From: Bacteroidota bacterium | GTDB lineage: Bacteria > Bacteroidota > Bacteroidia > Chitinophagales > Chitinophagaceae | Assembly (NCBI GenBank): GCA_023386555.1 | Contig: JAEWJK010000011.1 | Location: forward strand, 83,271-147,270 | Reading direction: 5' to 3' | Length of the DNA stretch: 64,000 nt | In this document: positions 1-8,898 of the stretch, piece after piece | How positions within the stretch are numbered: the first letter of the stretch is position 1 | Layout of the letters: each line of letters begins with the position of its first letter | The notes under the pieces: model-generated | Told to the model about the DNA's origin: nothing | The model's database searches: none | What the model saw: only the letters and a program-made list of their open reading frames with translations | Translations under genes and position numbers: made by a program

Positions 1-768
1 ACTATACCTGAACAACCGAAAACGCTTGCGTTATTTTTTGATATACTTGAAAAAGAATTAAACTTAGAAGAAGGTGTATTGAAGATGGAGATGATGGTTG
101 AAACCACACAATCCATTATGGATGTTGATGGAACCAATCCTTTGTCTCGTTTTATCAAAGCGAGTAAAGGAAGATGCATTGCCATGCATTTTGGCACTTA
201 TGATTACACTGCCTCCGCAGGTATCACTGCACGTTACCAGGAAATGGATCATCCTGTTTGTGATTTTGCACATCACATGACCAAAGTTGCTTTAGCACAT
301 ACCGGTATCTGGCTTTCCGATGGTGCAACGAATACAATGCCTATTGGTCCACACAGAGGTGAAAATCTTTCTCATGAACAGTGGGAAGAGAATAAAAGAA
401 TTGTGCATCGTGCATGGAAAAAAGGATATGACCATATCCGTCATTCTTTATGGAATGGATTTTACCAGGGATGGGATTTGAATCCAGCTCAATTGCCAAT
501 GAGATACACTGCAGTGTTTGCATTCTTTCTTGAAAGCTATGAAGATGCAGTAGATCGATTGAAAACTTTCGTTGAAAAAGCTGCAAGAGCAACATTGATC
601 GGTGATGTATTTGATGATGCTGCAACAGGACAAGGTTTACTCAATTTCTTTTTGAAAGCATTGAACAGCGGAGCGATAACAGAAGAGGAAGTTTTACGAA
701 CCGGATTAACGATGGAAGAGATTCGAGGCCGTTCATTCAAACAGATATTAGAGAACAGGAAAAAGTAA
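1..768 (+). CDS. DUF6986 family protein (HpcH/HpaI aldolase-like), 5' end outside window
   Basis: The reading frame is open from base 1 with no convincing start, so this is the C-terminal 255 residues of a longer protein. The visible part resembles the DUF6986 family, which has an aldolase/PEP-enzyme type barrel: a Glu-Thr-Thr pair early on, a GTYDYTAS stretch, and a long helical C-terminus. The family is often found beside uric acid and allantoin degradation genes. The next gene (xdhC-like) starts immediately after this stop codon (TAA then ATG, no gap), so the two are probably one transcript and translationally coupled. The reaction is not established; the family name is moderately sure, the link to purine breakdown is inferred from the neighbour. 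Confidence 0.7.
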   Translation, partial: TIPEQPKTLALFFDILEKELNLEEGVLKMEMMVETTQSIMDVDGTNPLSRFIKASKGRCIAMHFGTYDYTASAGITARYQEMDHPVCDFAHHMTKVALAHTGIWLSDGATNTMPIGPHRGENLSHEQWEENKRIVHRAWKKGYDHIRHSLWNGFYQGWDLNPAQLPMRYTAVFAFFLESYEDAVDRLKTFVEKAARATLIGDVFDDAATGQGLLNFFLKALNSGAITEEEVLRTGLTMEEIRGRSFKQILENRKK

Positions 769-1734
769 ATGGACGTTTGGTCTTTCATACAACAAAAACT
801 TTCAGCTTCACAAAATGTAATGCTACTTTGGGTATTACAGAGTGAAGGAAGTTCACCAGGCAGACGTGGTTTTAAAATGGCCGTATCGACTGATGGCAGC
901 TTTCAAGGAACAATTGGTGGTGGTATAATGGAATATAAACTGGTTGAAAAAGCAAAAACACTACTTACAGAAAACTGTAAAGAGATTTTTTTACAGCGTC
1001 AACATCACGATAAAGACCATGCAAAAGATCAATCGGGAATGATATGTTCTGGTAGTCAATTGATCGCTTTTGTTCCTTTCAGCAATTCAAACAAAGCTCT
1101 TATTAACAGTATAATAGATAAAGAAGATGATCGTGTATCTGCGATCAGTTTATCAAAGCAAGGTTTATCTATCACAACAATAACAGAGAACAAATCTGTT
1201 TTACAAGATAAAGACAATGATAATTGGAAATATACAGAACCAATAAAGCAGCAACCAATTATATATATTATTGGTGGTGGACATGTAAGTCTTGCACTAT
1301 CAGAACTGATGCATTTTCTTGGATTTCATATTATGGTTTATGATAACAGAAATGATCTTCATACCATGAATCAAAACAACTTTGCTCATCAAAAAAACAT
1401 TGTAAATTATGAAGAGATTGGTGCAATGATCGATGATGATGAAAATGCATTTTTAGTGATAATGACTTATGGATATAGAGATGACAAAACTGTCTTTAGG
1501 CAATTAATGAAAAAACATTTTTTTTATGCCGGCATGATGGGTAGTGTTACAAAGATCGATCAACTCACGAAGGAACTGGTGGATGAAGGATACACACCAG
1601 ACCAATGGAAACATTGGTTTATGCCAATCGGAATTAATATTCACAGCAAGACAACAAAGGAAATAGCTATCAGCATTGCCGCAGAAATTATTCAACAAAA
1701 AAATAAACAACTTGCCAGCCAAAGAACAGTGTGA
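769..1734 (+). CDS. XdhC family molybdoenzyme maturation protein
   Basis: A 321-residue protein of the XdhC/CoxI family, which loads sulfurated molybdenum cofactor into xanthine dehydrogenase-type enzymes in the cytoplasm. The N-terminal XdhC_CoxI part holds SEGSSPGRRG near residues 25-34 and a TIGGGIMEY stretch near 48-56; the C-terminal Rossmann part starts near residue 165 with IIGGGHVSLAL, followed by an acidic VYDNR strand end. It begins directly after the upstream stop and overlaps the start of the next gene, so a tight operon is evident. The target hydroxylase is not in the window and should lie upstream of base 1. The family is clear; the exact client enzyme is inferred. Confidence 0.85.
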   Translation: MDVWSFIQQKLSASQNVMLLWVLQSEGSSPGRRGFKMAVSTDGSFQGTIGGGIMEYKLVEKAKTLLTENCKEIFLQRQHHDKDHAKDQSGMICSGSQLIAFVPFSNSNKALINSIIDKEDDRVSAISLSKQGLSITTITENKSVLQDKDNDNWKYTEPIKQQPIIYIIGGGHVSLALSELMHFLGFHIMVYDNRNDLHTMNQNNFAHQKNIVNYEEIGAMIDDDENAFLVIMTYGYRDDKTVFRQLMKKHFFYAGMMGSVTKIDQLTKELVDEGYTPDQWKHWFMPIGINIHSKTTKEIAISIAAEIIQQKNKQLASQRTV

Positions 1735-1736
1735 AA

Positions 1737-2759
1737 ATGAATGTAACAGCTTTAAATAATGAACAACGAATACTTGCTATACATCGGCTTACTGCATTAT
1801 GGGCATTTGCTGAATCTGGTCTCGGTGGATTTTTGCATGCAGTAAAAATTCCGTTCACAGGATTGGTAGTTGGAGGCTTTGCAATCATCGTTATCACCCT
1901 TATTGCTCAGCTATCAAATAAACACTACAAGCATATTCTGCAAAGTCTTGTAATTGTTTTGATGGTGAAGGCTGCTGTTAGTCCTCATACTCCATTTCCT
2001 GCTTACATTGCTGTCAGTTTCCAGGCTTTATTGGCTGTAGGATTATTCACTTTGCTTCGTGTGAACTTATTCAGCATTTTATTATTTGCCATAATAGCCA
2101 TGTTGGAATCAGCTGTTCAAAAATTATTGATCCTTACGTTGTTTTTTGGCAAATCATTATGGAGAGCCACTGATGAAGTTGTAGCATACATTGCTAAGCA
2201 ATTTTCGCTAAATGCAACACATGGAAGTAACGGACTTATTGCAATTTACCTGGGCATCTACCTTGCTGGAGGAATATTTATTGGATTAATAAGTTATCGC
2301 CTGATCAGGAAATTATCGTCTGGTAATATAATAACCTTACCATCAATACTAAACAACACCACTTGCCTCCAGGCTTCAAGAAAAAACAAACCAAACAAGA
2401 TCTTCAGTATTCTTTTTGTTGCCCTGGCATTATCCGGAATAATATTTTTGATCGATGACAAGTTAACTCCTGCATTAAAAACGTTGGTGTGGACATTCAC
2501 TGTAATTATAGCCTGGTATCTTCTTATTGGACCATTATTATTACGAATCGTCAAAAAGAGTTTACAATCTTATCACAGTGAATACAGCCAGCAGTTGAGT
2601 GAAACACTTTCATTTCTTCCTGTAGCTTCACAACTGGCTATGCATGCATGGAAAGAATCATCAGCAAAAAAAGTGTTGCATAGAATTCCGTTTTTTATTT
2701 ATACACTCATCAGTTGTTCACTCATCTACCAGCAAAAAGATAATACTGGTTCAAGATGA
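1737..2759 (+). CDS. Polytopic membrane protein of unknown function
   Basis: About 340 residues with at least seven hydrophobic segments (near residues 35-60, 65-90, 95-125, 160-185, 215-235, 245-265 and 315-330). I do not recognise the family. The N-terminus has a glycine-rich GLGGFLHAVKIPFTGLVVGG stretch that looks conserved and loosely recalls small-solute carriers, but I would not assign a substrate. Start choice: ATG at 1737 is preferred; a GTG at 1731, overlapping the xdhC stop, is an in-frame alternative. It ends in a 4-base ATGA overlap with the NTPase gene, so it is translated with the XdhC/NTPase set and may serve purine or cofactor transport (inference only). Confidence 0.6.
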   Translation: MNVTALNNEQRILAIHRLTALWAFAESGLGGFLHAVKIPFTGLVVGGFAIIVITLIAQLSNKHYKHILQSLVIVLMVKAAVSPHTPFPAYIAVSFQALLAVGLFTLLRVNLFSILLFAIIAMLESAVQKLLILTLFFGKSLWRATDEVVAYIAKQFSLNATHGSNGLIAIYLGIYLAGGIFIGLISYRLIRKLSSGNIITLPSILNNTTCLQASRKNKPNKIFSILFVALALSGIIFLIDDKLTPALKTLVWTFTVIIAWYLLIGPLLLRIVKKSLQSYHSEYSQQLSETLSFLPVASQLAMHAWKESSAKKVLHRIPFFIYTLISCSLIYQQKDNTGSR

Positions 2760-3229
2760 GTATTATTATTTTTTCTGCACCTATTCATTCTGGTAAAACC
2801 ACTGCACTAATGAATTGGTGCAGACTTAAAAACAATGTTGCCGGAATACTTATGCCAGACATTAATGGAACAAGAAAATTTTTTGATATCCAGTCAAAAG
2901 AAATTTTTGATGCCGAATGCAAACAGCCTGAGATATGTACTGAACCATTAATAACGATTGGTCCGTACCATTTTTATGAGAATGCTTTTGCAAAAGCTAA
3001 TAACATTTTACTGAACATATCTGCCACAATCGATCATATTATCATTGACGAAATAGGAAAGCTTGAACTTCAGCAAAAAGGATTATATGCAGGAACTACA
3101 CCGCTTATCAGCAATTCATCTGCAAACATCATACTCGTTGTAAGAGATTCGTTAGTAGAAGCTGTTGCTACAGCTTTTCATCTGGCAAACTATTCAGTGA
3201 TACATAAGGCTGAGGATATACCTTATTAA
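2756..3229 (+). CDS. THEP1-like nucleoside-triphosphatase
   Basis: A 157-residue P-loop protein like the THEP1/NTPase_1 family. The Walker A loop is at residues 8-16 (APIHSGKTT, so the first glycine is replaced by alanine) and the Walker B strand ends in IIIDEIGKLEL with Asp98-Glu99, typical of this family. Its physiological substrate is unknown in bacteria; relatives hydrolyse NTPs slowly. Coupling by a 4-base overlap to the membrane protein and, through it, to the XdhC protein suggests a role in handling molybdenum cofactor or its nucleotide forms, but that is inference. It converges on map: the two stop codons share bases 3226-3229, leaving no room for a terminator between them. Confidence 0.75.
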   Translation: MSIIIFSAPIHSGKTTALMNWCRLKNNVAGILMPDINGTRKFFDIQSKEIFDAECKQPEICTEPLITIGPYHFYENAFAKANNILLNISATIDHIIIDEIGKLELQQKGLYAGTTPLISNSSANIILVVRDSLVEAVATAFHLANYSVIHKAEDIPY

Positions 3230-4056
3230 GCTACGATTACTTTACTGGGTGTAAGATTTGGGTTTGACTGTTCTGCAGCTTCAATTATACTATAATCACT
3301 CAAAATAAAAGCCTTGTTCTTTTTCACACAAACATCATGTTCAAAATGCACACTCACTTTACCATCTCTTGTCCTTATCGTCCATCCATCGTCTTCAGTG
3401 TACACGTCTTTCGTTCCGAGATTAATCATTGGCTCTATCGCCAATACGATATTCTCTTTCAGCTTAGGTCCATTCCCTTTCTTACCATAATTCGGAACTT
3501 GTGGATCTTCATGTAAGCTTCTACCTATCCCATGACCAACCAATTCTCTCACCACTCCATAACCATTATCTTTCTCTGTATGTTTCTGAACAGCATAAGC
3601 AATATCTCCTACTCTGTTACCCACCACAGCCTGTTCAATTCCTTTGTACAAACTTTCTTTGGTGATGTTCACTATTCGTATATTTTCTTCACTGGTTTCC
3701 CCAATAATAAAAGTGTAAGCATGATCACCATGCCAGCCATTTAATATAAGACCCATATCAATCGTAACAATATCGCCTTCTTTCAATGCAATGTTGTTAG
3801 GAAAACCATGCACCACCACATCATTTACACTTGCACAAATATTAAACGGATAGCCTTTGTAATTGAGAAAACTTGGTATGGCCTTATGATCCCTGGCAAA
3901 TTCAGCACACAGTAGATCGATCTGCATCGTAGTTACACCAGCCTTTAACATCTTAGCCACTTCAGTAAGTGTTTTACTTACTAAAACTGCAGCTTCCTTC
4001 ATCATTGCTATTTCCGCTTCTGTTTTTTGGATCATCATACCGTTAGGTCTTTTCAT
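3226..4056 (-). CDS. map: Type I methionine aminopeptidase
   Basis: Removes the initiator methionine from nascent proteins in the cytoplasm. The 276-residue protein has the full set of pita-bread metalloprotease residues: His83, metal ligands Asp100 and Asp111 (WHGDHAY), His175 (LVGHGIG), Glu208 (AIEPM) and Glu239 (HFEHDV). Two further ATG codons at residues 7-8 are possible starts. It follows secY by 180 nt, as usual in Bacteroidota, but a strong terminator in that spacer means it likely has its own promoter. infA and rpmJ, which often come next, are absent; instead the gene runs tail-to-tail into the THEP1-like gene. Confidence 0.95.
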   Translation of the reverse strand: MKRPNGMMIQKTEAEIAMMKEAAVLVSKTLTEVAKMLKAGVTTMQIDLLCAEFARDHKAIPSFLNYKGYPFNICASVNDVVVHGFPNNIALKEGDIVTIDMGLILNGWHGDHAYTFIIGETSEENIRIVNITKESLYKGIEQAVVGNRVGDIAYAVQKHTEKDNGYGVVRELVGHGIGRSLHEDPQVPNYGKKGNGPKLKENIVLAIEPMINLGTKDVYTEDDGWTIRTRDGKVSVHFEHDVCVKKNKAFILSDYSIIEAAEQSNPNLTPSKVIVA

Positions 4057-4160
4057 GTCATGTATATGAGGTGAGAGAAAGTTATGTGAGGTCAGCTATT
4101 GCACATTCCTCATCATTTCTTGCGTCGCACACTTCATCAATTTGTCCTTTATTCAGCTAT

Positions 4161-4193
4161 AAAAAACAAGCCTGCTACTTAGGTAACAGGCCT
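4161..4193 (-). terminator. Intrinsic terminator after secY
   Basis: On the minus strand a 9-bp stem (GCCTGTTAC with GTAGCAGGC, one GU pair, 4-nt loop) is followed by TTGTTTTTT. It closes the long S10/spc transcript before map. Confidence 0.8.
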
Positions 4194-4236
4194 GCAAATG
4201 TCTAATATTATTCTCAAATAATACAGCTACTCTATA

Positions 4237-5607
4237 CTACATTCCTGTAGTAGAAGCCGTATTCATTGTTGATTGTCTTCCCTGTATTCTTCCACCTTTC
4301 ATTAATCCATCGTATTGACGCATTAATAAGTGTGTTTCTACCTGTTGTAATGTATCTAAAATAACTCCTACCATAATCAGCAATGAAGTACCACCAAAGA
4401 AAGTTGCAAACTGTGATGATACACCTAACAGTTGAGCAAAACCTGGTAAGATACCTACCACAGCTAATAAAATAGCACCGGGCAAAGTGATCTTATCCAT
4501 GATAGCACCAATATAATCAGCTGTTGGTTGGCCTGGTTTAACACCTGGAATAAATCCATTGTTACGCTTAAGATCTTCAGCAACCTGCTTGGGATTAAAT
4601 ATCAAAGCAGTGTATAAAAAGGTGAATCCAATTACCATTACAGCATAAATTAACATATACCATGCATTGCTAGGATCATTGAAAGTTCTGGTTATCCAGC
4701 TTGCACTCTCTGTATCTCTAAAACCTGTAAAAGACACAAGTGTTGGAAGAAACATGATAGCCTGTGCAAAGATGATAGGCATTACACCTGCACTGTTTAC
4801 TTTAACCGGTAAGAATTGTCTTGCACCACCAACCTGTCTGTTACCTACAATTTGCTTAGCATAATTGATAGCGATCTTTCTTACACCTTGAACCAATACG
4901 ATCAATCCCATAATGATAGCTACTAAAACAGCGATCTCAATTAAGAAGATCAATAATCCACCACCACCTTTAGCTTCTTTCGCACCAAACTCTTGTATAA
5001 GAGATTGAGGTAATCTGGCTAAGATACCAACCATGATGATGATTGAAGTACCATTACCCAAACCTTTGTCCTGTATCTTTTCACCCAACCACATTACGAA
5101 TAATGTACCTGCAGTAAGAATAACTACTGTTGAAATAGCAAAGTATGGTTGATAAGCTGGTATTTGTGCTTCTACATAACCAGGGCTGTTCAATAAACCT
5201 AAATAAGCTCCTGCCTGGAAGATTGTAACGATCACTGTCAGGTAACGTGTCCACTGGTTGATCTTCTTTCTTCCGCTTTCTCCTTCTTTTTGTACTTTTT
5301 GCATCTGAGGAACAAGAATGGTCATCAACTGCATAAAGATAGAAGCAGAGATATAAGGCATGATACCCAAAGCAAGAATGGAAGCCTGTGAGAAAGCACC
5401 ACCTGCAAACATGTCGAACAAACCTAACAAACCACCATTAGCAGCAGAGTTAGCCTGAGCTGCTTCAATGGCATTAGGATCTAAACCTGGTAAAACGATC
5501 TGGGCACCGAAACGATAAACTAATATTAAAGCAAGAGTAACGATGATCTTATTCTTCAGTTCATCTATACTCCATATATTCTTCAGGGTCTGTATTAATT
5601 TTTTCAC
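4237..5607 (-). CDS. secY: Protein translocase subunit SecY
   Basis: The 456-residue channel subunit of the Sec translocon in the inner membrane. Ten hydrophobic segments can be followed; the first starts near residue 20, and the plug/TM2 region contains a Gly-Leu rich LGLFDMFAGGAF stretch. The cytosolic loop with KINQWTRYLTV and the C-terminal QTV-type helix (TLQQVETHLLMRQYDG) are typical. It is the last gene of the spc-type transcript, 76 nt after rplO, and is followed by a clear terminator. Length and sequence are ordinary for Bacteroidota. Confidence 0.97.
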   Translation of the reverse strand: MKKLIQTLKNIWSIDELKNKIIVTLALILVYRFGAQIVLPGLDPNAIEAAQANSAANGGLLGLFDMFAGGAFSQASILALGIMPYISASIFMQLMTILVPQMQKVQKEGESGRKKINQWTRYLTVIVTIFQAGAYLGLLNSPGYVEAQIPAYQPYFAISTVVILTAGTLFVMWLGEKIQDKGLGNGTSIIIMVGILARLPQSLIQEFGAKEAKGGGGLLIFLIEIAVLVAIIMGLIVLVQGVRKIAINYAKQIVGNRQVGGARQFLPVKVNSAGVMPIIFAQAIMFLPTLVSFTGFRDTESASWITRTFNDPSNAWYMLIYAVMVIGFTFLYTALIFNPKQVAEDLKRNNGFIPGVKPGQPTADYIGAIMDKITLPGAILLAVVGILPGFAQLLGVSSQFATFFGGTSLLIMVGVILDTLQQVETHLLMRQYDGLMKGGRIQGRQSTMNTASTTGM

Positions 5608-5683
5608 TGGGATCTTTTGTTAAGCGTTAGTCACTAAAACCAAAAACACATTTATTAAAATGTGTTCGGCAAGTTACGGTAAA

Positions 5684-6133
5684 TTACTTGATAACTTCTA
5701 CGCTTCCACCAGCTGCTTCGATAGCTGATTTCGCTTTATCACTTATTGCATTTACTTTGAATGTGAGTTTTGTTTTCAACTCACCATTGCCCAGTATCTT
5801 AACTCTGTCGGTTCTATTGATAAGGCCGTTTATGTAAAGATTCTCGAGAGAGAATTCAGTAAAACCATATTTGTCAGCAAGCTGATCGATCTGACCTAAA
5901 TTGAACACCGTATATTCAATTCTGTTTGGATTCTTAAATCCACGTTTAGGAATACGACGCTGAATTGGCATCTGTCCACCTTCATGAGCATTTTTACGCT
6001 GGTAACCTGCACGGCTCTGAGAACCTTTATTACCTTTTGTTGAAGTGCCACCTTTACCTGAGGCTTCACCACGTCCAATTCTTTTCGCTTTCTTGGTTGA
6101 CCCTTCTGCTGGTCTGAGTGTGTGTAGTTTCAT
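5684..6133 (-). CDS. rplO: 50S ribosomal protein L15
   Basis: 149 residues of a large-subunit assembly protein that binds 23S rRNA late in assembly. The glycine- and lysine-rich N-terminus (RIGRGEASGKGG, residues 19-30) and the RRIPKRGF stretch are family hallmarks. It lies 134 nt after rpmD and 76 nt before secY. The upstream spacer contains a GGGG/CCCC hairpin (about 6153-6167) and GAGAAAT word repeats. Confidence 0.96.
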   Translation of the reverse strand: MKLHTLRPAEGSTKKAKRIGRGEASGKGGTSTKGNKGSQSRAGYQRKNAHEGGQMPIQRRIPKRGFKNPNRIEYTVFNLGQIDQLADKYGFTEFSLENLYINGLINRTDRVKILGNGELKTKLTFKVNAISDKAKSAIEAAGGSVEVIK

Positions 6134-6152
6134 TTGAATTTGATTTTGAACT

Positions 6153-6266
6153 TACGGGGAATCACCCCTCGCAATGTTAATTAGAAATAAGAAATGCAAA
6201 ATGAGAAATCAGAAAGGAGAATCACTTTTGCGTTTCTCATTCCGTATTTCTCATTTCTCATTGAAG
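6153..6266. repeat. rplO/rpmD spacer of iterated GAGAAAT/ATTTCTC words
   Basis: The 134-nt spacer carries several copies of GAGAAAT or its complement near 6184-6262, so it can fold on itself, plus a GGGG-TGATT-CCCC type hairpin close to rplO. No open frame or promoter is evident. It is one of several word-iterated spacers in this operon. Confidence 0.5.
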
Positions 6267-6267
6267 T

Positions 6268-6450
6268 TTACGCTAATTCTTCAACAGTAACCAGGTGGTT
6301 CACTTTACGAACCATACCTAGAATCTGTGGAGTTGCTTCAACCTCTTTAGAAGAATTTGTTTTATTTAAACCCAAAGCCTGTAAAGTGAGCTTCTGACGC
6401 TCAGGACGATCTATCGGGCTTTTTACTAATGTTATCTTGATCTTTTTCAT
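6268..6450 (-). CDS. rpmD: 50S ribosomal protein L30
   Basis: 60 residues, the normal length for bacterial L30, with [17 protein letters not shown] at the N-terminus and the [11 protein letters not shown] ending. The frame is open further upstream to 6504, but that extension would translate the GTCGACGG repeat spacer and overlap rpsE; the ATG at 6450 matches the family N-terminus, so I use it. L30 is a small surface protein of the large subunit. Position between rpsE and rplO is canonical. Confidence 0.95.
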   Translation of the reverse strand: MKKIKITLVKSPIDRPERQKLTLQALGLNKTNSSKEVEATPQILGMVRKVNHLVTVEELA

Positions 6451-6464
6451 AAAGAATTCGTTTC

Positions 6465-6495
6465 GGTCGACGGTCGACGGACGACGGGCGACGGT
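6465..6495. repeat. Short GTCGACGG word repeat between rpsE and rpmD
   Basis: Four to five imperfect copies of an 8-nt word (gtcgacgg, gacgacgg, gcgacgg) run in tandem. The tract is far richer in GC than its surroundings and self-complementary through GTCGAC. It lies in the 46-nt spacer. Confidence 0.65.
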
Positions 6496-6496
6496 T

Positions 6497-7018
6497 TTAT
6501 CCATTAAATACTTTGCTCAGCTTCAGGTTCCTGTTTCTTGAAACGGTGATCGGCTCTCTCAATAAGCTTAATGCTTTGATGGTAGCTTTTACCACGTTGT
6601 GAGGGTTAGCAGAACCAAGGCTTTTTGCCAATACGTCTGTATAACCTGCACTTTCAAGAACGGCTCTCATAGAACCACCTGCAAGTACACCAGCTCCATG
6701 TGCAGCAGGCTTGATGAGTACCTTAGCAGCACCATCTTTTGCAAGTTGATCGTGAGGAATAGTACCGTGCATCAAAGGAACTTTAATCAGATTCTTCTTT
6801 GCATCTTCAATACCTTTTGTGATAGCTTCCTGTACTTCTTTTGCTTTACCCAAACCTTGTCCTACAACACCATTGGAGTTACCTACCACTACCAAAGCAG
6901 AGAAGCTGAAAGTACGACCACCTTTTGTGGTTTTAACCACACGGTTAATTGAAACTACTTTCTCTTTCAATTCCATTTCGCCACCTGGCTTAACTTTATT
7001 TACAATTGCTTTAGACAT
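6497..7018 (-). CDS. rpsE: 30S ribosomal protein S5
   Basis: 173 residues. S5 sits at the back of the small subunit near the mRNA entry and affects decoding accuracy. The N-terminal double-stranded RNA binding half contains [20 protein letters not shown] (about 19-38), and the C-terminal half contains HGAGVLAGG and the [14 protein letters not shown] stretch typical of S5. It is 26 nt after rplR and overlaps no gene. Nothing unusual. Confidence 0.97.
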   Translation of the reverse strand: MSKAIVNKVKPGGEMELKEKVVSINRVVKTTKGGRTFSFSALVVVGNSNGVVGQGLGKAKEVQEAITKGIEDAKKNLIKVPLMHGTIPHDQLAKDGAAKVLIKPAAHGAGVLAGGSMRAVLESAGYTDVLAKSLGSANPHNVVKATIKALSLLREPITVSRNRNLKLSKVFNG

Positions 7019-7044
7019 TATCTAACGATTAGTATGTTTTTTAA

Positions 7045-7398
7045 TTAGAATTGAAGACCACCTTCTCTTGCACCTTCAGCTACAGCTTTGATACGACCAT
7101 GGTACAGATTACCACCTCTGTCGAAAGTACATGCTGATAAACCTAATTCAGTTGCCTTTCTTGCGATAGTAGATCCAACTAATTTAGCCATATCTACTTT
7201 CGGTCCTTTTTGTGCAGCAATATCTTTATCTCTTGAAGATGCTGAAGCCAAAGTCTGGCCATTGTCATCATCAATTAACTGGGCATAGATCTCTTTGTTG
7301 CTTCTGAAAACACTCAAGCGAGGTTTTGCTGCAGTACCAACAACCTTTTTACGGATACGGTACCTGATCTTTTGCCTTTGTTCTAATTTGGTATTCAT
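7045..7398 (-). CDS. rplR: 50S ribosomal protein L18
   Basis: 117 residues. L18 binds 5S rRNA and helps attach it to the large subunit. The arginine-rich start (RQKIRYRIRKKVVG), PRLSVFRSNK and the C-terminal FDRGGNLYHGRIKAVAEGAR are family signatures. It is placed as usual between rplF (55 nt) and rpsE (26 nt). Confidence 0.97.
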   Translation of the reverse strand: MNTKLEQRQKIRYRIRKKVVGTAAKPRLSVFRSNKEIYAQLIDDDNGQTLASASSRDKDIAAQKGPKVDMAKLVGSTIARKATELGLSACTFDRGGNLYHGRIKAVAEGAREGGLQF

Positions 7399-7453
7399 CT
7401 TTATTTTATTTGCAACCTCCCGATTCTGCCGGGAAGCTATTTACAGTTTATTA

Positions 7454-8008
7454 TTACTTACCAGCAGCCTTACCAGCTTTTCTTCTAACCACCTCATCAG
7501 TGTACTTAACACCTTTTCCTTTGTACGGTTCAGGCTTACGTAAGCTTCTAAGCTTTGCAGCAACAGCACCAAGTAATTGCTTATCTATTCCCTCTAAAGA
7601 GATGATAGGGTTCTTACCTTTTTCAGTAACAGTAGCCACTTTCAGTTCTTTGGGAACTTCGAAAACAATATTGTGAGAATAACCCAAAGCAAGATCAAGT
7701 GTATTCCCTGCATTTGAAGCTTTATAACCCACACCCACTAATTCAAGATCTCTTTTATAACCATCAGTTACACCCTTCACCATATTAGAAATAAGTGAAC
7801 GATATAAACCGTGCATTGCACGATGACGGATCTGGTCTGTAGGACGAGTGATGTTGATCTCACTGCCATTCACTTCCACATTGATATCTCTATCGATTGT
7901 TTCTTTCAACTCACCTTTTGGACCTTTAACAGTGATAACTCCGTCCTTTGTTACATTAACCGTAACACCACTTGGAATTACTACCGGTTGTTTACCTATA
8001 CGAGACAT
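7454..8008 (-). CDS. rplF: 50S ribosomal protein L6
   Basis: 184 residues with the two related L6 domains: SRIGKQPVVIPSGVTV at the N-terminus and the conserved C-terminal PEPYKGKGVKY stretch. L6 lies near the factor-binding site of the large subunit. It is separated from rpsH by 106 nt holding self-complementary 'ctaatt' words and from rplR by 55 nt. Confidence 0.97.
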   Translation of the reverse strand: MSRIGKQPVVIPSGVTVNVTKDGVITVKGPKGELKETIDRDINVEVNGSEINITRPTDQIRHRAMHGLYRSLISNMVKGVTDGYKRDLELVGVGYKASNAGNTLDLALGYSHNIVFEVPKELKVATVTEKGKNPIISLEGIDKQLLGAVAAKLRSLRKPEPYKGKGVKYTDEVVRRKAGKAAGK

Positions 8009-8092
8009 GATACTATGATTTTAATTTGTTATTTATTAAGTTGTTGACCGGTCAGCTTAGTATCGTTTAGGCTTAATGTATCAACAACCATT

Positions 8093-8117
8093 TGCTAATT
8101 AGCCAATTAGCTAATTA
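8093..8117. repeat. 'gctaattagccaatt' word spacer after rplF start side
   Basis: Tandem and self-complementary iteration of gctaatt/ccaatt/gctaatt reaching into the rpsH stop codon. It is one of the word-type spacers of this operon. Confidence 0.5.
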
Positions 8118-8513
8118 ATATATGTAGCAAAGAACTTCACCACCTACGTTCTGGGCTTTCGCTTGCTTATCTGTTAATACTCCTTTAGAAGTACTGATGA
8201 TAGCAACACCTAAACCGTTAATTACTCTTTTGAATTCAGCTGGTTTAGAATATTGACGTAAACCCGGACGGCTAACTCTTTCTAAAGAGCGGATAGCAGG
8301 TTGTTTGGTTGTAGGATCATACTTCAAAGCGATCTTAATTACGCCTTGCTTGCTATCATCTTCAAATTTATACTTCAGGATATAACCCTGATCGTATAAA
8401 ATCTCAGTGATACGCTTTTTCAAGTTAGAAGCAGGAATCTCTACTATTCTGTGACCAGCCATTTGTGCGTTACGAACCCTGGTCAAAAAATCTGCAATAG
8501 GATCTGTTACCAT
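8115..8513 (-). CDS. rpsH: 30S ribosomal protein S8
   Basis: 132 residues. S8 is a primary 16S rRNA binder, and in other bacteria it represses its own operon. The DPIADFLTRVRNAQMAGH start and the C-terminal GLGVAIISTSKGVLTD with a GGEVLCYIY ending are diagnostic. It sits 109 nt after rpsN. That spacer contains a 6-bp hairpin (8531-8546), but I see nothing proving an S8 binding site. Confidence 0.97.
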   Translation of the reverse strand: MVTDPIADFLTRVRNAQMAGHRIVEIPASNLKKRITEILYDQGYILKYKFEDDSKQGVIKIALKYDPTTKQPAIRSLERVSRPGLRQYSKPAEFKRVINGLGVAIISTSKGVLTDKQAKAQNVGGEVLCYIY

Positions 8514-8622
8514 ATTATTTCCCTCCTACGTCACGCAACAGCGTGATAATTGGATTTAGATTAATGTTGTTTGTTACTGTCGATGTAGATCGTACTTTGT
8601 ACCTCTTACATCGTACTTCTTT

Positions 8623-8892
8623 TTACCAGCTAGCTTTCTTTACACCTGGTATTTTTCCATCAAGAGCCATGTCTCTGAAGATCACCCTGCTCATACCGAA
8701 GTATCTCATGTAACCTCTTGGACGACCTGTCATCTGGCAACGATTCTTTAAACGAACCGGTGAAGCGTTCTTTGGAAGAAGATCCAAAGCTGCATAATCA
8801 CCTGCTTCTTTTAAAGCAGCTCTTTTAGCAGCATACTTGGCAACCATTGCTTCACGCTTTCTCTGCCTGGCTTTAATTGATTCTTTTGCCAT
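8623..8892 (-). CDS. rpsN: 30S ribosomal protein S14 (zinc-free type)
   Basis: 89 residues, the long form without CxxC zinc motifs. It contains [20 protein letters not shown] (about 51-70) and ends in KKASW, as S14 does. S14 helps assemble the 30S head. It starts only 6 nt after the rplE stop, so translation is probably coupled to rplE. Confidence 0.97.
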   Translation of the reverse strand: MAKESIKARQRKREAMVAKYAAKRAALKEAGDYAALDLLPKNASPVRLKNRCQMTGRPRGYMRYFGMSRVIFRDMALDGKIPGVKKASW

Positions 8893-8898
8893 GTTATA

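Noticed and set aside
6451..6504. 18-residue N-terminal extension of L30
   Set aside because: It translates the GTCGACGG word repeat and overlaps rpsE; family proteins start at MKKIKITLV.
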